Origin: Eriocheir sinensis
Taxonomy: Eukaryota; Arthropoda; Malacostraca; Decapoda; Varunidae
Direction: 5' to 3'
Assembly (NCBI RefSeq): GCF_024679095.1
Contig: NC_066528.1
Span: 15,273,015-15,337,014, forward strand
DNA: 64,000 nucleotides
Shown here: in pieces, positions 52,921 through 63,500 of the stretch
Numbering within the stretch: the stretch's first letter is position 1
How the letters are laid out: each line of letters begins with the position of its first letter
Notes under the pieces: generated by a model
Seen by the model: the letters and a program-made list of their open reading frames with translations, nothing else
What the model was told of the DNA's origin: nothing
The model's database searches: none
Position numbers and translations under genes: made by a program

Positions 52921-53086
52921 AACGCCACGCATTTTGTAATCAGACCTCATATTTTTTGTACGAATTTGGAGAACCTGGCAAACCTGGAGAAGAGGAGAGG
53001 AACAGGGTATGGAGGAAAAGGAGAGAGGAGGAGGAGGAGGAGGAGGAAAAGTACGGAATTATAAGGACAAAAAAAAAATGTGGTAA
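52921..53086. other. Unassigned spacer with (GAG)n
   Basis: Mixed sequence with (GAG)n at about 53026-53047. Confidence 0.45.
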
Positions 53087-53267
53087 TGTAACGCCAAAAT
53101 TTAATTAAGTACGGGAAAGATAGAAAGTAGTGAGGAAAAGTAGTTTTAAGTATTAAGTAAATATAAGTATCGCCGGAGTCCGTTACCGCGTGTTTCGATA
53201 CTTAAAAATACTACTTTTCCTCCCTAATTTCTATCTTTACCGTACTTAATTAAATTTTGGCGTTACA
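53087..53267. mobile_element. Palindromic MITE (181 bp) with long terminal inverted repeats
   Basis: The left arm starts TGTAACGCCAAAATTTAATT and continues for about 70 bp. The right arm is its near-perfect reverse complement, ending AAATTTTGGCGTTACA. The loop of about 40 bp contains CGCCGGAGTCCGTTACCGCG. Both sides are flanked by GTAA (53083-53086 and 53268-53271), a candidate 4-bp target duplication. No coding capacity. Superfamily not assigned. Confidence 0.85.
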
Positions 53268-53291
53268 GTAAGAAGGAAAAGAACAGCAGGG

Positions 53292-53368
<77 letters not shown>

Positions 53369-53485
53369 GACGTTTGGGCTCCTATGACTTTTCACTCTTT
53401 TCTTCCTTTTCTTCTTTTCTCTTCTTCCTTTTCTTCCCTTCTCTTTTTCTCTCTCTTCTCTCCGTAAATTTCTCCTCCACATGCG
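53268..53485 (+). repeat. (CT)35 plus pyrimidine block, duplicated at 54613-54780
   Basis: The (CT)n array (53296-53365) is followed by CAAGGACGTTTGGGCTCCTA and a C/T-rich stretch ending AAATTTCTCCTCCACA. The same order recurs at 54613-54775 with small differences. Length differences lie in the repeats. Confidence 0.82.
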
Positions 53486-54147
53486 GGGCGAGGCGGGAGG
53501 GTCACGGGGCGCCCCATCGAAGGCCCCGTGAAGGGTATCGTGTTCCCGTGTCCAGGGCGCCCCAGGGGTAAGACACGCCCCAACACAACGCGTACGGATC
53601 ATGTATCGAACAGTCACCACCCCGCATGTTGACTACCCCCGCTCCCCCGCTCCCCCGCTCCCCCTAGCACCCCCCCACCTGGCCCGTCTCCCCCTTCCTC
53701 CACCCCTCAATTCCTACCTACCTACCTTAACCCCTCCACTGTTATCTTCCACCTCTCCTCCTCCTCCACCTCCCCTCACCCCCTTACCTTTGCACCCCCC
53801 ACCTAGCCCCTCTCCCCTTCCTCCACCCCTCAATTCTTACCTCTCATCTCTCCACCATGTCAACCTTAACCCCTCCACTGTTACCTTCCACCTCTCCTCC
53901 TCCTCCACTTTTATCTCTCCCCCTTTCCTCCCCTCCACTGTTACCTCCCCCACCCTCTCCCCCCTTACAGTGTTACCTCCCTCCCTCCATCCCCCCTCCA
54001 TTCTTACCTATTCCCCCTCCATCTCTCCATCTTTCCTTCCTCCCTCCTTTCCTCCGCCATTATCACATTTTCCCTCCCTCCTTCCTCTTGTGCCCCCCTC
54101 CGTGGTCTCTCCCTCTCCCCCTCCCCCTCCCTCTCCCCTCTCCTACC

Positions 54148-54148
<1 letters not shown>
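53486..54148 (+). repeat. GC-rich spacer then C/T-rich minisatellite
   Basis: 53486-53600 is GC-rich with GGGCGCCCC-type palindromic runs. From 53640 the + strand is C/T-rich, with CACCCCTCAATTC(C/T)TACCT, TTAACCCCTCCACTGTTA and CTTCCACCTCTCCTCCTCC recurring about every 130 bp. Confidence 0.75.
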
Positions 54149-54193
<45 letters not shown>

Positions 54194-54260
54194 ACAGACA
54201 GACAGAGAGGCATTTGAATTGGCAGACAAGCGTTATAAATACAGACATAAACAGCTGATT

Positions 54261-54308
<48 letters not shown>

Positions 54309-54552
54309 CGACAAACCTCATTAAGTTCGATGAATATAAAGAAACATGAGGAGGAGGAGGAGGAGGGGGAGGAGGAGGAGGAGGAGGAGGAGGAGGAAAC
54401 AATGAAGCGAATAACTGCCAGCCTTCGAGTATGTGTGAGAGAGAGAGAGAGAGAGAGAGAGTATATTTAGGGTTTACGGAATCTACCTCCTCCTCCTCCT
54501 CCTCCTCCTCCTCCTCCTCCTTTGTCCTGTCTGTCTCGCCGGCAAGACTTCT

Positions 54553-54588
<36 letters not shown>

Positions 54589-54609
54589 TAACGCCAAATG
54601 TCATGCTAA

Positions 54610-54612
<3 letters not shown>
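54149..54612. repeat. Microsatellite cluster
   Basis: (CA)n about 54150-54187, (CA)n about 54262-54306, (GAG)n about 54347-54398, (GA)n about 54435-54461, (CCT)n about 54487-54522 and (GA)n about 54556-54583. Confidence 0.93.
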
Positions 54613-54653
<41 letters not shown>

Positions 54654-54780
54654 GACGTTTGGCTTTCTATCACCTTTAACTCTTTCTTCCTTTTCTTCCT
54701 CATTTTCTTCCTTTTCTTCTTCCCTTTCTTCCTCTTCCCCTCTCTTCTTCTCTTCATAAATTTCTCCTCCACAATTTTTT
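54613..54780 (+). repeat. Second copy of (CT)n plus CAAGGACGTTTGG block
   Basis: Matches 53296-53485: (CT)n, CAAGGACGTTTGGCTTTCTA, C/T-rich tract, AAATTTCTCCTCCACA. Confidence 0.8.
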
Positions 54781-55100
54781 TTATCATTTTTTCTTATCCA
54801 TCTTTCTCTCTTTATTCATTTTCCCTTTTCTTTTCTATCATTCTGTTTTCCTCTCTCCTTTTCCATCTTTTCTTCCTCCTTTTCCCTTCTCTTCCTCTTC
54901 CTCCTTCTCTTCTATCATCATCTTTTCCTCTTTCAGTCACTTTTCCTTATTTCCTTCCTTCCTTCTTTCTTTTGTTTCCTTCATTCTCTCTTTCTTCCTC
55001 TTCCAATCATCCTTTTTCTCTCCTCTTTGTTACTCTTTCCATATACAACGTCCTCCTCCTCCTCCTCCTCCTCCTCCTCCTCCCTTTCTTTATATTCATG
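54781..55100 (+). repeat. Polypyrimidine tract with (CCT)n
   Basis: C/T-rich throughout, with (CTC)n at about 55050-55083. The Phe/Ser/Leu frame is an artefact. Confidence 0.8.
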
Positions 55101-55125
55101 GTGGCTAATGAGAGGTTATCCACTA

Positions 55126-55156
<31 letters not shown>

Positions 55157-55451
55157 GGTAGTGAGTATAAGGCTGTATCATATTCCATCCTCCTGTCTGT
55201 CCTTGTACAGTGTTAAGAAAGTGTCTGTCTGTCTGCGTCCCCTTGTATTTTTTTTTTTATGTTTATTTTTTCCTCTTTGTCTGTCTTTTTTTCTTCTCCT
55301 CAATTAGTTTAAATTTGTCTGTTTGCCATTAATTTCTCTGTTTCTTCCTCTGCTTTTTCTTTGTCTGTCTTCTTCCTGTCTGTGCTACGTCTGTGTCTGT
55401 GTATATCTGTTTATATAGGTGTGCTTGCTTCAGTATCTATCTGTGTGTGTG

Positions 55452-55492
<41 letters not shown>

Positions 55493-55723
55493 GTTTGTCT
55501 GTCTGTCTCTGTCTGTATGATAATCGGTACATTAGCTCACCTACATTCACGAAAAACAGGTTATATATGTAGATCTGTCTTTGTCTGTCTGTCTGTCTGT
55601 ATGTATGTATGTTTGTATATGTTTTTGTTTTCTGCATCCTGTCTGTAAATAAGTCTGTAAGTATATCAAATTAATCACATCAATAATACAAGCTGTCTGT
55701 CTGTCTGCCTGTCTATCTGTATG

Positions 55724-55728
<5 letters not shown>
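55101..55728 (+). repeat. (CTGT)n tetranucleotide-rich region
   Basis: (TGTC)n arrays at about 55119-55158, 55453-55512, 55573-55600 and 55694-55722 are separated by T-rich sequence. Cys/Leu/Ser-Val frames are artefacts. Confidence 0.88.

Positions 55729-55814
<86 letters not shown>
55729..55814. repeat. (AT)43 microsatellite
   Basis: Perfect alternating AT, self-complementary. Confidence 0.97.
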
Positions 55815-55817
<3 letters not shown>

Positions 55818-55998
55818 TGTTTTACTTTCTAACCTAACCAAACCTAACCTCTTCTTTACTCTTTTTCATAATCTTCTTCCTTTCCCTTCATTCATCTTTC
55901 CTCTGCTTCCTCTTCCAATAATCCTTTTCTATTCTTTCCTACCCTTTCTTTATTCAATCCTCCTCCTCCTCCTCCTCCTGTTTTTCCTCCTCCTGTTC

Positions 55999-56242
55999 AA
56001 AATCCTTAATAGATTCGAAAACATTAACCCAGATAGTCTATTTCAGAGACACCAACACAGTAACACGCAGCAACGGTATGAAGTTAAAGGGAAACAGATG
56101 TAACACATTGGCGCGCAGTTTTTTCAATACTAGAGTCGTCGATCACTGGAATAGACTCCCACCGTCAGTAGTTAGCGCACAGAGTATCAATAGCTTCAAG
56201 TCTTCATTGGATAAGTACTTCAGGGATATAAGATTATACTGA
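55999..56242 (+). pseudogene. CR1/jockey-like ORF2 C-terminal remnant with frameshift
   Basis: Translation reads KILNRFENINPDSLFQRH and then, after a single-base frame change near 56062-56066, NGMKLKGNRC, SFFNTRVVDHWNRLP and INSFKSSLDKYF before the stop at 56240-56242. These are the family's conserved C-terminal blocks ('KILN', 'F...RV...WN.LP', 'FK..LDKY'). It is probably the same family as the fragment at 52486-52593. Upstream the element is replaced by C/T-rich sequence and (CCT)n. Confidence 0.82.
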
Positions 56243-56670
56243 CCCTTTTTCGTATGTTCCAGGCACACTGCAGCACGACTACAACCTGCAGACATGTTAT
56301 TTCCCCCCACAGCTTAGGCCACCAGTAGCGTAAGTTAACAACAGAGTAAAGAAAAAACTTAATGTACGCAACATACAACTGATGAGCGAGGTATGGGAAC
56401 AGTAAGGTTAACAGGATGCTGGAGCGTGCACCCGTACCGAAGGTAAACGAGGATCGAACCTCTACCGGTAACCCTTGAAACTACATCTCACCCCATCGTG
56501 GGCAGTCAAACTAAATACTAGCTTTTATAATGTTTTAAGAATCAACTACATACACTGTTTACTGACCCTTTTTCGTATGTGTCAGGCAGACTGCAGCACG
56601 ACTACAGCCTAATGGCATGTTATTTTCCCCCACAGCTTAGGTCACCAGTAGCGTAAGTTAAGGGTAGTAA
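56243..56670 (+). repeat. Direct repeats of about 100 bp around a 220-bp interval
   Basis: GACCCTTTTTCGTATGT, CACTGCAGCACGACTACA and CACCAGTAGCGTAAGTTAA occur at 56241-56340 and again at 56564-56661. The first copy starts at the retroelement stop, so this may be a duplicated 3' UTR. A B-box-like GAGGTTCGATCCT lies inside the interval on the minus strand (about 56452-56464). Confidence 0.65.
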
Positions 56671-57074
56671 TTTCCTCTTATTTCTCTCTTTACTTTAAAA
56701 TTTCCATGTCCCTTTCTTCCTTAAAGGCACATGGTGTTCTCTTCTAACTATTTCCTGCCAGCACGTTGCCAGAGGGAGAGGTGGGTGGGGAGGAGCCTTC
56801 ATCTATTCTGTCCTGTCCTACCACACGTAGATCACTATTAGTAGCGGTAGTAAACAGACACCCTCGCCATAGACCGACAGATTTTCTGGTGTCTGTTCTT
56901 CCTATGTATTCCTATGTATCATATGTATTCCTCTTCCTCTTCTTCAGCACAAGCTATCGAAGTACAAAGTGACTGGTGAGTGAGTGAGTGAGTGTGTGAC
57001 TGACTGACTGACCACAAAGCGAAGTCATGTTTTGCTAATAAGACACGTGATTGACAGTGACGGAGAGCTTACAT
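56671..57074. other. Unassigned sequence
   Basis: Contains the block TCTGGTGTCTGTTCTTCC and TATGTATTCC shared with 39570-39620, and a GTGAGTGAGTGA/GACTGACTGACT stretch at 56973-57011. No gene. Confidence 0.4.
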
Positions 57075-57690
57075 CCCTTTCTTGTACCCTGCCCTCCTCC
57101 TCCTCCCCCTCCTCTTGTTCCCTGCTGCCTCCCTTCCCCTCCCCTGCCCCTGCTCATTTTCTTGCTGCCCTTTTCTCCCCTCTCTTATACCCTCTCCTCC
57201 TCTTCCTCCTCTCCTACTCTTGTTTTCTTTCCATTTTATCTCCTATCTCGTCTTACCCTCTCTCTCTCCCCTTCCCCTTCCTTTCATGCCCCTTCTCACC
57301 TCTTCCCTGCTGCCCTTTTCCCTTTCCTCTACCCCTTTTACTTTGTCCCTCCTCATCCATCTCCTTATTCCTCGTTCTCCTCTTCCTTCTCCTCCTCCTC
57401 CTCCTCCTCTTGTTCTCCTTACCCTTCTCCCTCCCTTTCCCTTCCTCTTCCCTTCCTCTTCTGTCCCTCTTTACCCCTTTCCTACCTCTTTCCTTCATGT
57501 CCCTTATCTCCTTCTTCCTTATACCCTCTCCTCCTCCTCTTCCTCTTGTTCCCTAACCTTCCCTTCCTCTCTCCTTCTTCTCCTTCCCCTTCTCTTCATG
57601 TTCCTCCTTACCCCTTACCTGCTGCCCTCTTCCCCTTTTCCTCCCTTTCTCCCCCTTCCCTTTGCTATCATTCCCCTATTCTATCTATCT
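57075..57690 (+). repeat. Polypyrimidine tract with about 125-bp periodicity
   Basis: Pure C/T with CCTGCTGCC recurring near 57122, 57161, 57306 and 57618 and (CTC)n at about 57388-57408. Long Ser/Leu/Pro frames are artefacts. Confidence 0.85.
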
Positions 57691-57861
57691 ATCTACATCT
57701 AACACATATGCAAACACTCGATTCTTTAACAAATAGGCAAATACAAGGAAAATCTGCATTGACGGGATTCGAACGTGTGTGTGTGTGTGTGTGTGTGTGG
57801 AAAGCAAGGAGGGAAGGTTGGACCGCAATCGAGAGCGTTGATACAGACTAAACACTAGCGG
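57691..57861. repeat. (GT)n and short spacers
   Basis: (GT)n about 57774-57799 with unassigned flanks. Confidence 0.8.
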
Positions 57862-57935
57862 ACCCAAAACTGTTCGTCGTGGTGTTCCTCAAGGGTCGGT
57901 CTAGGGTCCAGTGTTGTATACCGCCTCCATCAACG
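57862..57935 (+). pseudogene. Reverse transcriptase motif fragment
   Basis: Plus-strand translation gives VRRGVPQGSV, a TAG (or a 1-base deletion), then GPVLYTASINDAL. This is the GVPQGSVLGP.L block of non-LTR reverse transcriptases. The piece covers only about 25 codons and directly abuts a SINE at 57980. Confidence 0.7.
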
Positions 57936-57979
57936 ACGCTCTCTGCATCCTATAACCTGCAACCTCAGTAACAATGAAG

Positions 57980-58262
57980 ATAACACACATAGGAAAGTTT
58001 CGTTTAGTCGGCGCAGCATCTGTGGTCATATGTCGGAGAAAGACAGAAGGGGAAGGAATTATAGGAGAAGGGAACAGACCCCAGGAGACGGGACACAACC
58101 CCCGATTAATACCTGGTACCCATTCACTGCTGGGTGGACAGGGGCGTAGGGTATCGGAAAAGCCGCCCAATTTTTTCCACTCCACCCGGGAATCGAACCC
58201 AGGCTCTCTCGGTTGTGAGCCAAGTGTGCTAACCACTGCACCACGAAGCCCCCCCTATAGCA
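57980..58262 (-). mobile_element. tRNA-derived SINE, full head
   Basis: On the minus strand GTGGTGCAGTGGTTAGCAC (A box) and GGGTTCGATTCCCGG (B box) form a clear tRNA-like head at about 58180-58255. The body has GGCGGCTTTTCCGATACCCT, GAATGGGTACCAGGTATTAA and TGCGCCGACTAAACGAAAC. The body matches 4200-4370. This copy defines the orientation of the family. Confidence 0.85.
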
Positions 58263-58767
58263 CACATAACTAGACCGATTAACTACACCATATCACGACG
58301 CCGAGTTACAATAGAGAGGGAACTTAATAGACGATGTGAGGGTTCTAAAAGGTGGATGGTAAAGGTCGGTAATCTAAAATGCGTCCGCCTCTCACATCCA
58401 CTATTTAGAAAGGCCGCAAAGGAGGTCAATCGGGTTCCAGTGCGTGTTTCTTTAGGTTCATGGTACAGAGGAACGATCAGACTACCGGAGGGGTCATAAA
58501 ACTACCCCCTGGAAATGCAAGTTAATAAGCGGTTGACTTGAAAATAACAATAATAAATAAAAATAATCAAAGAAAGAAAAATACAGAGAACTTGGAGAGA
58601 GAGAGACTGTTCTTTAAGCTCTATTTCCTTATCATTATTATTTTATACAGCAAATGAGGCAAAAACAGATACAAAACAAAAGATACAGCAGAAAAAAAAC
58701 ACTAAGACGCTTCTCCCTAAACACAAAAACGTGGAAATACACACAAACTCAAACATTACAAGTGTTT
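58263..58767 (+). repeat. Dispersed family X copy, then A-rich spacer
   Basis: GGTCGGTAATCTAAAATGCG, CTCTCACATCCACTATTT, CAATCGGGTTCCAG and TTTCTTTAGGTTCATGGTACAG are at 58365-58470. The family-X order is kept, but the interval between the two blocks is shorter than at 35118-35532. 58530-58767 is A-rich with nothing recognised. Confidence 0.65.
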
Positions 58768-58895
58768 TTTTTTACAACAAAGAAGACAGCTCAAGGGCAC
58801 ACAAAAAAGAAAACAATAATAAAAAAAAGCCCGCTACTCGCTGCTCCTAAAAAGAATCCAAAGCGGTGTGAGAGATGAGATGTCTTGATCAACTC
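58768..58895 (-). mobile_element. LINE 3'-end copy
   Basis: TTACAACAAAGAAGACAGCT, CAAGGGCACACAAAAAAG and AGCCCGCTACTCGCTGCTCC are the reverse complement of the 3' UTR at 42350-42435. Confidence 0.85.
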
Positions 58896-58972
58896 CTCTC
58901 TTGAAAACATTAAAGTCAAGCAGAGAAGCAAAACGTAGCCATCAAAACACTTCAAACACATCACTGAAGCTC

Positions 58973-59021
<49 letters not shown>

Positions 59022-59296
59022 AGCTCCATGACGAGCAACATCTCCCCAACTCACTACCTAACAACATTCACAGGTGGCCAGTCAGCTCTCGTCCGCGTTG
59101 ATTAGCGAGGCGACAAACACTGCAGGCGACGAGGAGGCACCCTGACGCACGCCCTGTTGACACTCCCCATTGCCGCATGTGAGACAACCGTGTGTTTAAA
59201 TGTTGACAACCCGCCGACAACACGAGGATGGGTGACACTTCTGACGGGTGCTGTTGTGTTGCTTCGCCTCGCCACGACAGAAAGACAGAGATTCAG
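58896..59296. other. Unassigned sequence with (GT)n
   Basis: (GT)n at about 58975-59021. 59022-59290 is balanced, CpG-containing sequence without recognisable gene or repeat. Confidence 0.45.
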
Positions 59297-60715
59297 ATTC
59301 TTTTATTTATATGCAATAGAGAAGAAGGGAATTATGAGTGCTGAGATTGTTTTGTTTATATGTTAAGAGATTGATTCTTTTACTTATATGCAATAGAGAA
59401 GAAGGGAATTATGAGTGCTGAGATTGTTTTGTTTATATGTTAAGAGATTGATTCTTTTAGTTATATGCAATAGAGAAGAAGGGAATCATGAGTGCTGAGA
59501 TTGTTTTGTTTATATGTTAAGAGATTGATTCTTTTACTTGTATGCAATAGAGAAGAAGGGAATTATGAGTGCTGAGATTGTTTTGTTCATATGTTAAGAG
59601 ATTGATTCTTTTACTTATATGCAATAGAGAAGAAGGGAATTATGAGTGCTGAGATTGTTTTGTTTATATGTTAAGAGATTGATTCTTTTACTTATATGCA
59701 ATAGAGAAGAAGGGAATTATGAGTGCTGAGATTGTTTTGTTTATATGTTAAGAGATTGATTCTTTTATTTATATGCAATAGAGAAGAAGGGAATTATGAG
59801 TGCTGAGATTGTTTTGTTTATATGTTAAGAGATTGATTCTTTTACTTATATGCAATAGAGAAGAAGGGAATCATGAGTGCTGAGATTGTTTTGTTTATAT
59901 GTTAAGAGATTGATTCTTTTACTTATATGCAATAGAGAAGAAGGGAATTATGAGTGCTGAGATTGTTTTGTTTATATGTTAAGAGATTGATTCTTTTATT
60001 TATATGCAATAGAGAAGAAGGGAATTATGAGTGCTGAGATTGTTTTGTTTATATGTTAAGAGATTGATTCTTTACTTATATGCAATAGAGAAGAAGGAAT
60101 TATGAGTGCTGAGATTGTTTTGTTTATATGTTAAGAGATTGATTCTTTTTATATGCAATAGAGAAGAAGGAATTATGAGTGCTGAGATTGTTTTGTTTAT
60201 ATGTTAAGAGATTGATTCTTTTACTTATATGCAATAGAGAAGAAGAATTATGAGTGCTGAGATTTTTGTTTATATGTTAAGAGATTGATTCTTTTATTTA
60301 TATGCATAGAGAAGAAGGAATTATGAGTGCTGAGATTGTTTTGTTTATATGTTAAGAGATTGATTCTTTTACTTATATGCAATAGAGAAGAAGGGAATTA
60401 TGAGTGCTGAGATTGTTTTGTTTATATGTTAAGAGATTGATTCTTTTACTTATATGCAATAGAGAAGAAGGGAATTATGAGTGCTGAGATTGTTTTGTTT
60501 ATATGTTAAGAGATTGATTCTTTTACTTATATGCAATAGAGAAGAAGGGAATCATGAGTGCTGAGATTGTTTTGTTTATATGTTAAGAGATTGATTCTTT
60601 TACTTATATGCAAAAGAGAAGAAGGGAATCATGAGTGCTGAGATTGTTTTGTTTATATGTTAAGAGATTGATTCTTTTACTTATATGCAATAGAGAAGAA
60701 GGGAATCATGAGTCC
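59297..60715 (+). repeat. 77-bp minisatellite, about 18 units
   Basis: The unit contains ATTCTTTTACTTATATGCAA, AGAGAAGAAGGGAATTATGA and GATTGTTTTGTTTATATG. Most units are identical. A block at about 60065-60320 carries several 1-3 base deletions in short runs. Variants (ATTATGA/ATCATGA, ACTTATA/ATTTATA) recur in a spaced pattern. Confidence 0.95.
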
Positions 60716-61030
60716 TGCCTCCCCAAGACTTAAAGATATATTAGGTGATTGGATAAAAGTCTGAGATTGTTTTGTTTATATGTAATAGAGGATAGGAAAG
60801 GTAATGATGACTGCCAAGGATAAATATAATATCTCATACGATTTTATTTATATGGAATAGAGGCGGAAAAAAACTATAATTGTTGCCTTGCCATATCGAG
60901 TAAAAATAGTAATAATAAAATGAATAAAAATAAGAATAGTAATGAGAAAAGAAAGAACAAGAAGAAGAAGAAGAAAAACAAGAAAAAAAAAACAAAAAGA
61001 AAAAAGAAAGGAAAAAAAATGCAACATATT
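60716..61030. other. Decayed 77-bp units and A-rich spacer
   Basis: CTGAGATTGTTTTGTTTATA reappears at about 60761, indicating a decayed unit. 60900-61020 is A/G-rich. No gene. Confidence 0.55.
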
Positions 61031-61910
61031 TATCACATTCCCAGGCCACATACTCCCCCTACATCACCACACCATGACACACCCCAACATAGCGACCCTA
61101 TACACCACATACAATCACATACCCACATAAACACCATCACATTCCCAGACCACATATTCCCCTACATCATCATACCATCACACACCACAACATAGCCACC
61201 CCATAAACCACATACCCATACCTACATAACTATCACATTCCCAGGCCACATACTCCCCCTACATCACCACACCATGACACACCCCAACATAGCCACCCCA
61301 TACACCACATACCATCACATACCCACATAAACACCATCACATTCCCAGACCACATACCCCCCTACATCACCACACCATGACACACCACAACATAGCCACA
61401 CCATAAACCACATACCCATACCTACATACCCACATAACTATCACATTCCCAGGCCACATACTCTCCTACATCACCACACCATGACACACCACAACATAGC
61501 CACCCCATACACCTCATACCCACATAACTATCACATTCCCAGACCACATATCCCCCTACATGATCACACCATCACACACCACAACATAGCGACCCTATAC
61601 ACCACATATCATCACATACCCACATATCACCCATCACATTCCCAGGCCACATATTCCCCTACATCATCATACCATCACGCACCACAACATAGCCACCCCA
61701 TAAACCACATACCCATACCCACATACCCACACAACATATCCCTCTACATCACCACACCATTTCACACCCACAACATAGCCACATCATAAACCACATACCA
61801 ATACCTACATACCCACAAAACTACCACATTCCCACACCACATATCCCCCTACACCACCACAACATAGCCACCACATACCCATACCCACATACCCACATAC
61901 TCTCTCCCAC
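61031..61910 (+). repeat. CA-rich tandem repeat, unit about 90-110 bp, about 8-9 copies
   Basis: ACATTCCCAGGCCACATACT, CCCTACATCACCACACCATG and ACAACATAGCCACCCCATA recur through the region. The sequence is almost free of G on the + strand. Units vary in length and order. Confidence 0.88.
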
Positions 61911-62814
<904 letters not shown>

Positions 62815-63500
62815 TATTGCTCTCTCCCTTCCCTTCCCTTTCCTTTCCCTTCTTTTCTTTTTCCTTCCCATCCCTTCCCTTTACTTTCCTTCTCTTTTCT
62901 TCCCTTTCCTTTCCCTTCCCTTTCTCTCTCCTTTCTTCTTTGCTCTTTCCCTTCCCTTCTTTTTCCTTCCCATCCTTTCCCTTTACTTTCCTTCTCTTTT
63001 CTTCCCTTTCCTTTCCCTTCCCTTTCTCTCTCCTTTCTTCTTTGCTCTTTCCCTTCCCTTCTTTTTCCTTCCCATCCCTTCCCTTTACTTTCCTTCTGCT
63101 TCCTTCCCTTTCCTTTCCCTTCCCTTCCCTTTCCCTCTCTTTTCCTCTTTGTCCTTTTCCTTCTCTTCCTTTTCCCTCCCATCCCTTCCCTTTACTTTCC
63201 TTCTCTTTTCTTCCCTTTCCTTTCCCTTCCCTTTCTCTCTCCTTTCTTCTTTGCTCTTTCCCTTCCCTTCTTTTTCCTTCCAATCCCTTCCCTTTACTTT
63301 CCTTCTGCTTCCTTCCCTTTCCTTTCCCTTCCCTTCCCTTTCCCTCTCTTTTCCTCTTTGTCCTTTTCCTTCTCTTCCTTTTCCCTCCCATCCCTTCCCT
63401 TTACTTTCCTTCTCCTTCCTTTCCTTTCCCTTCTCTTCTTCTCCCTTACCTTCCCTTTCCTTCTGTTCTGTTCCTTTCCTTTCCCTTTTCTTCACTTTTC
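62815..63500 (+). repeat. Polypyrimidine array with about 105-bp units in a 209-bp higher-order repeat
   Basis: CCCTTTACTTTCCTTCT recurs near 62879, 62979, 63082, 63187, 63294 and 63399. Two unit types, one with CTTCTCTTTTCTTCCC and one with CTTCTGCTTCCTTCCC, are arranged so that 62973-63182 and 63182-63391 are near-identical blocks. Lys/Glu/Arg/Gly minus-strand frames of up to 318 codons are artefacts. Confidence 0.85.

Noticed and set aside
56440..56520. tRNA-like sequence (GAGGTTCGATCCT on the minus strand)
   Set aside because: Only the B box is convincing; no A box at the right distance and no cloverleaf could be drawn.
58180..58260. Functional tRNA gene on the minus strand
   Set aside because: Good A and B boxes, but it is fused to a body also found at 4200-4370, so it is a SINE head.
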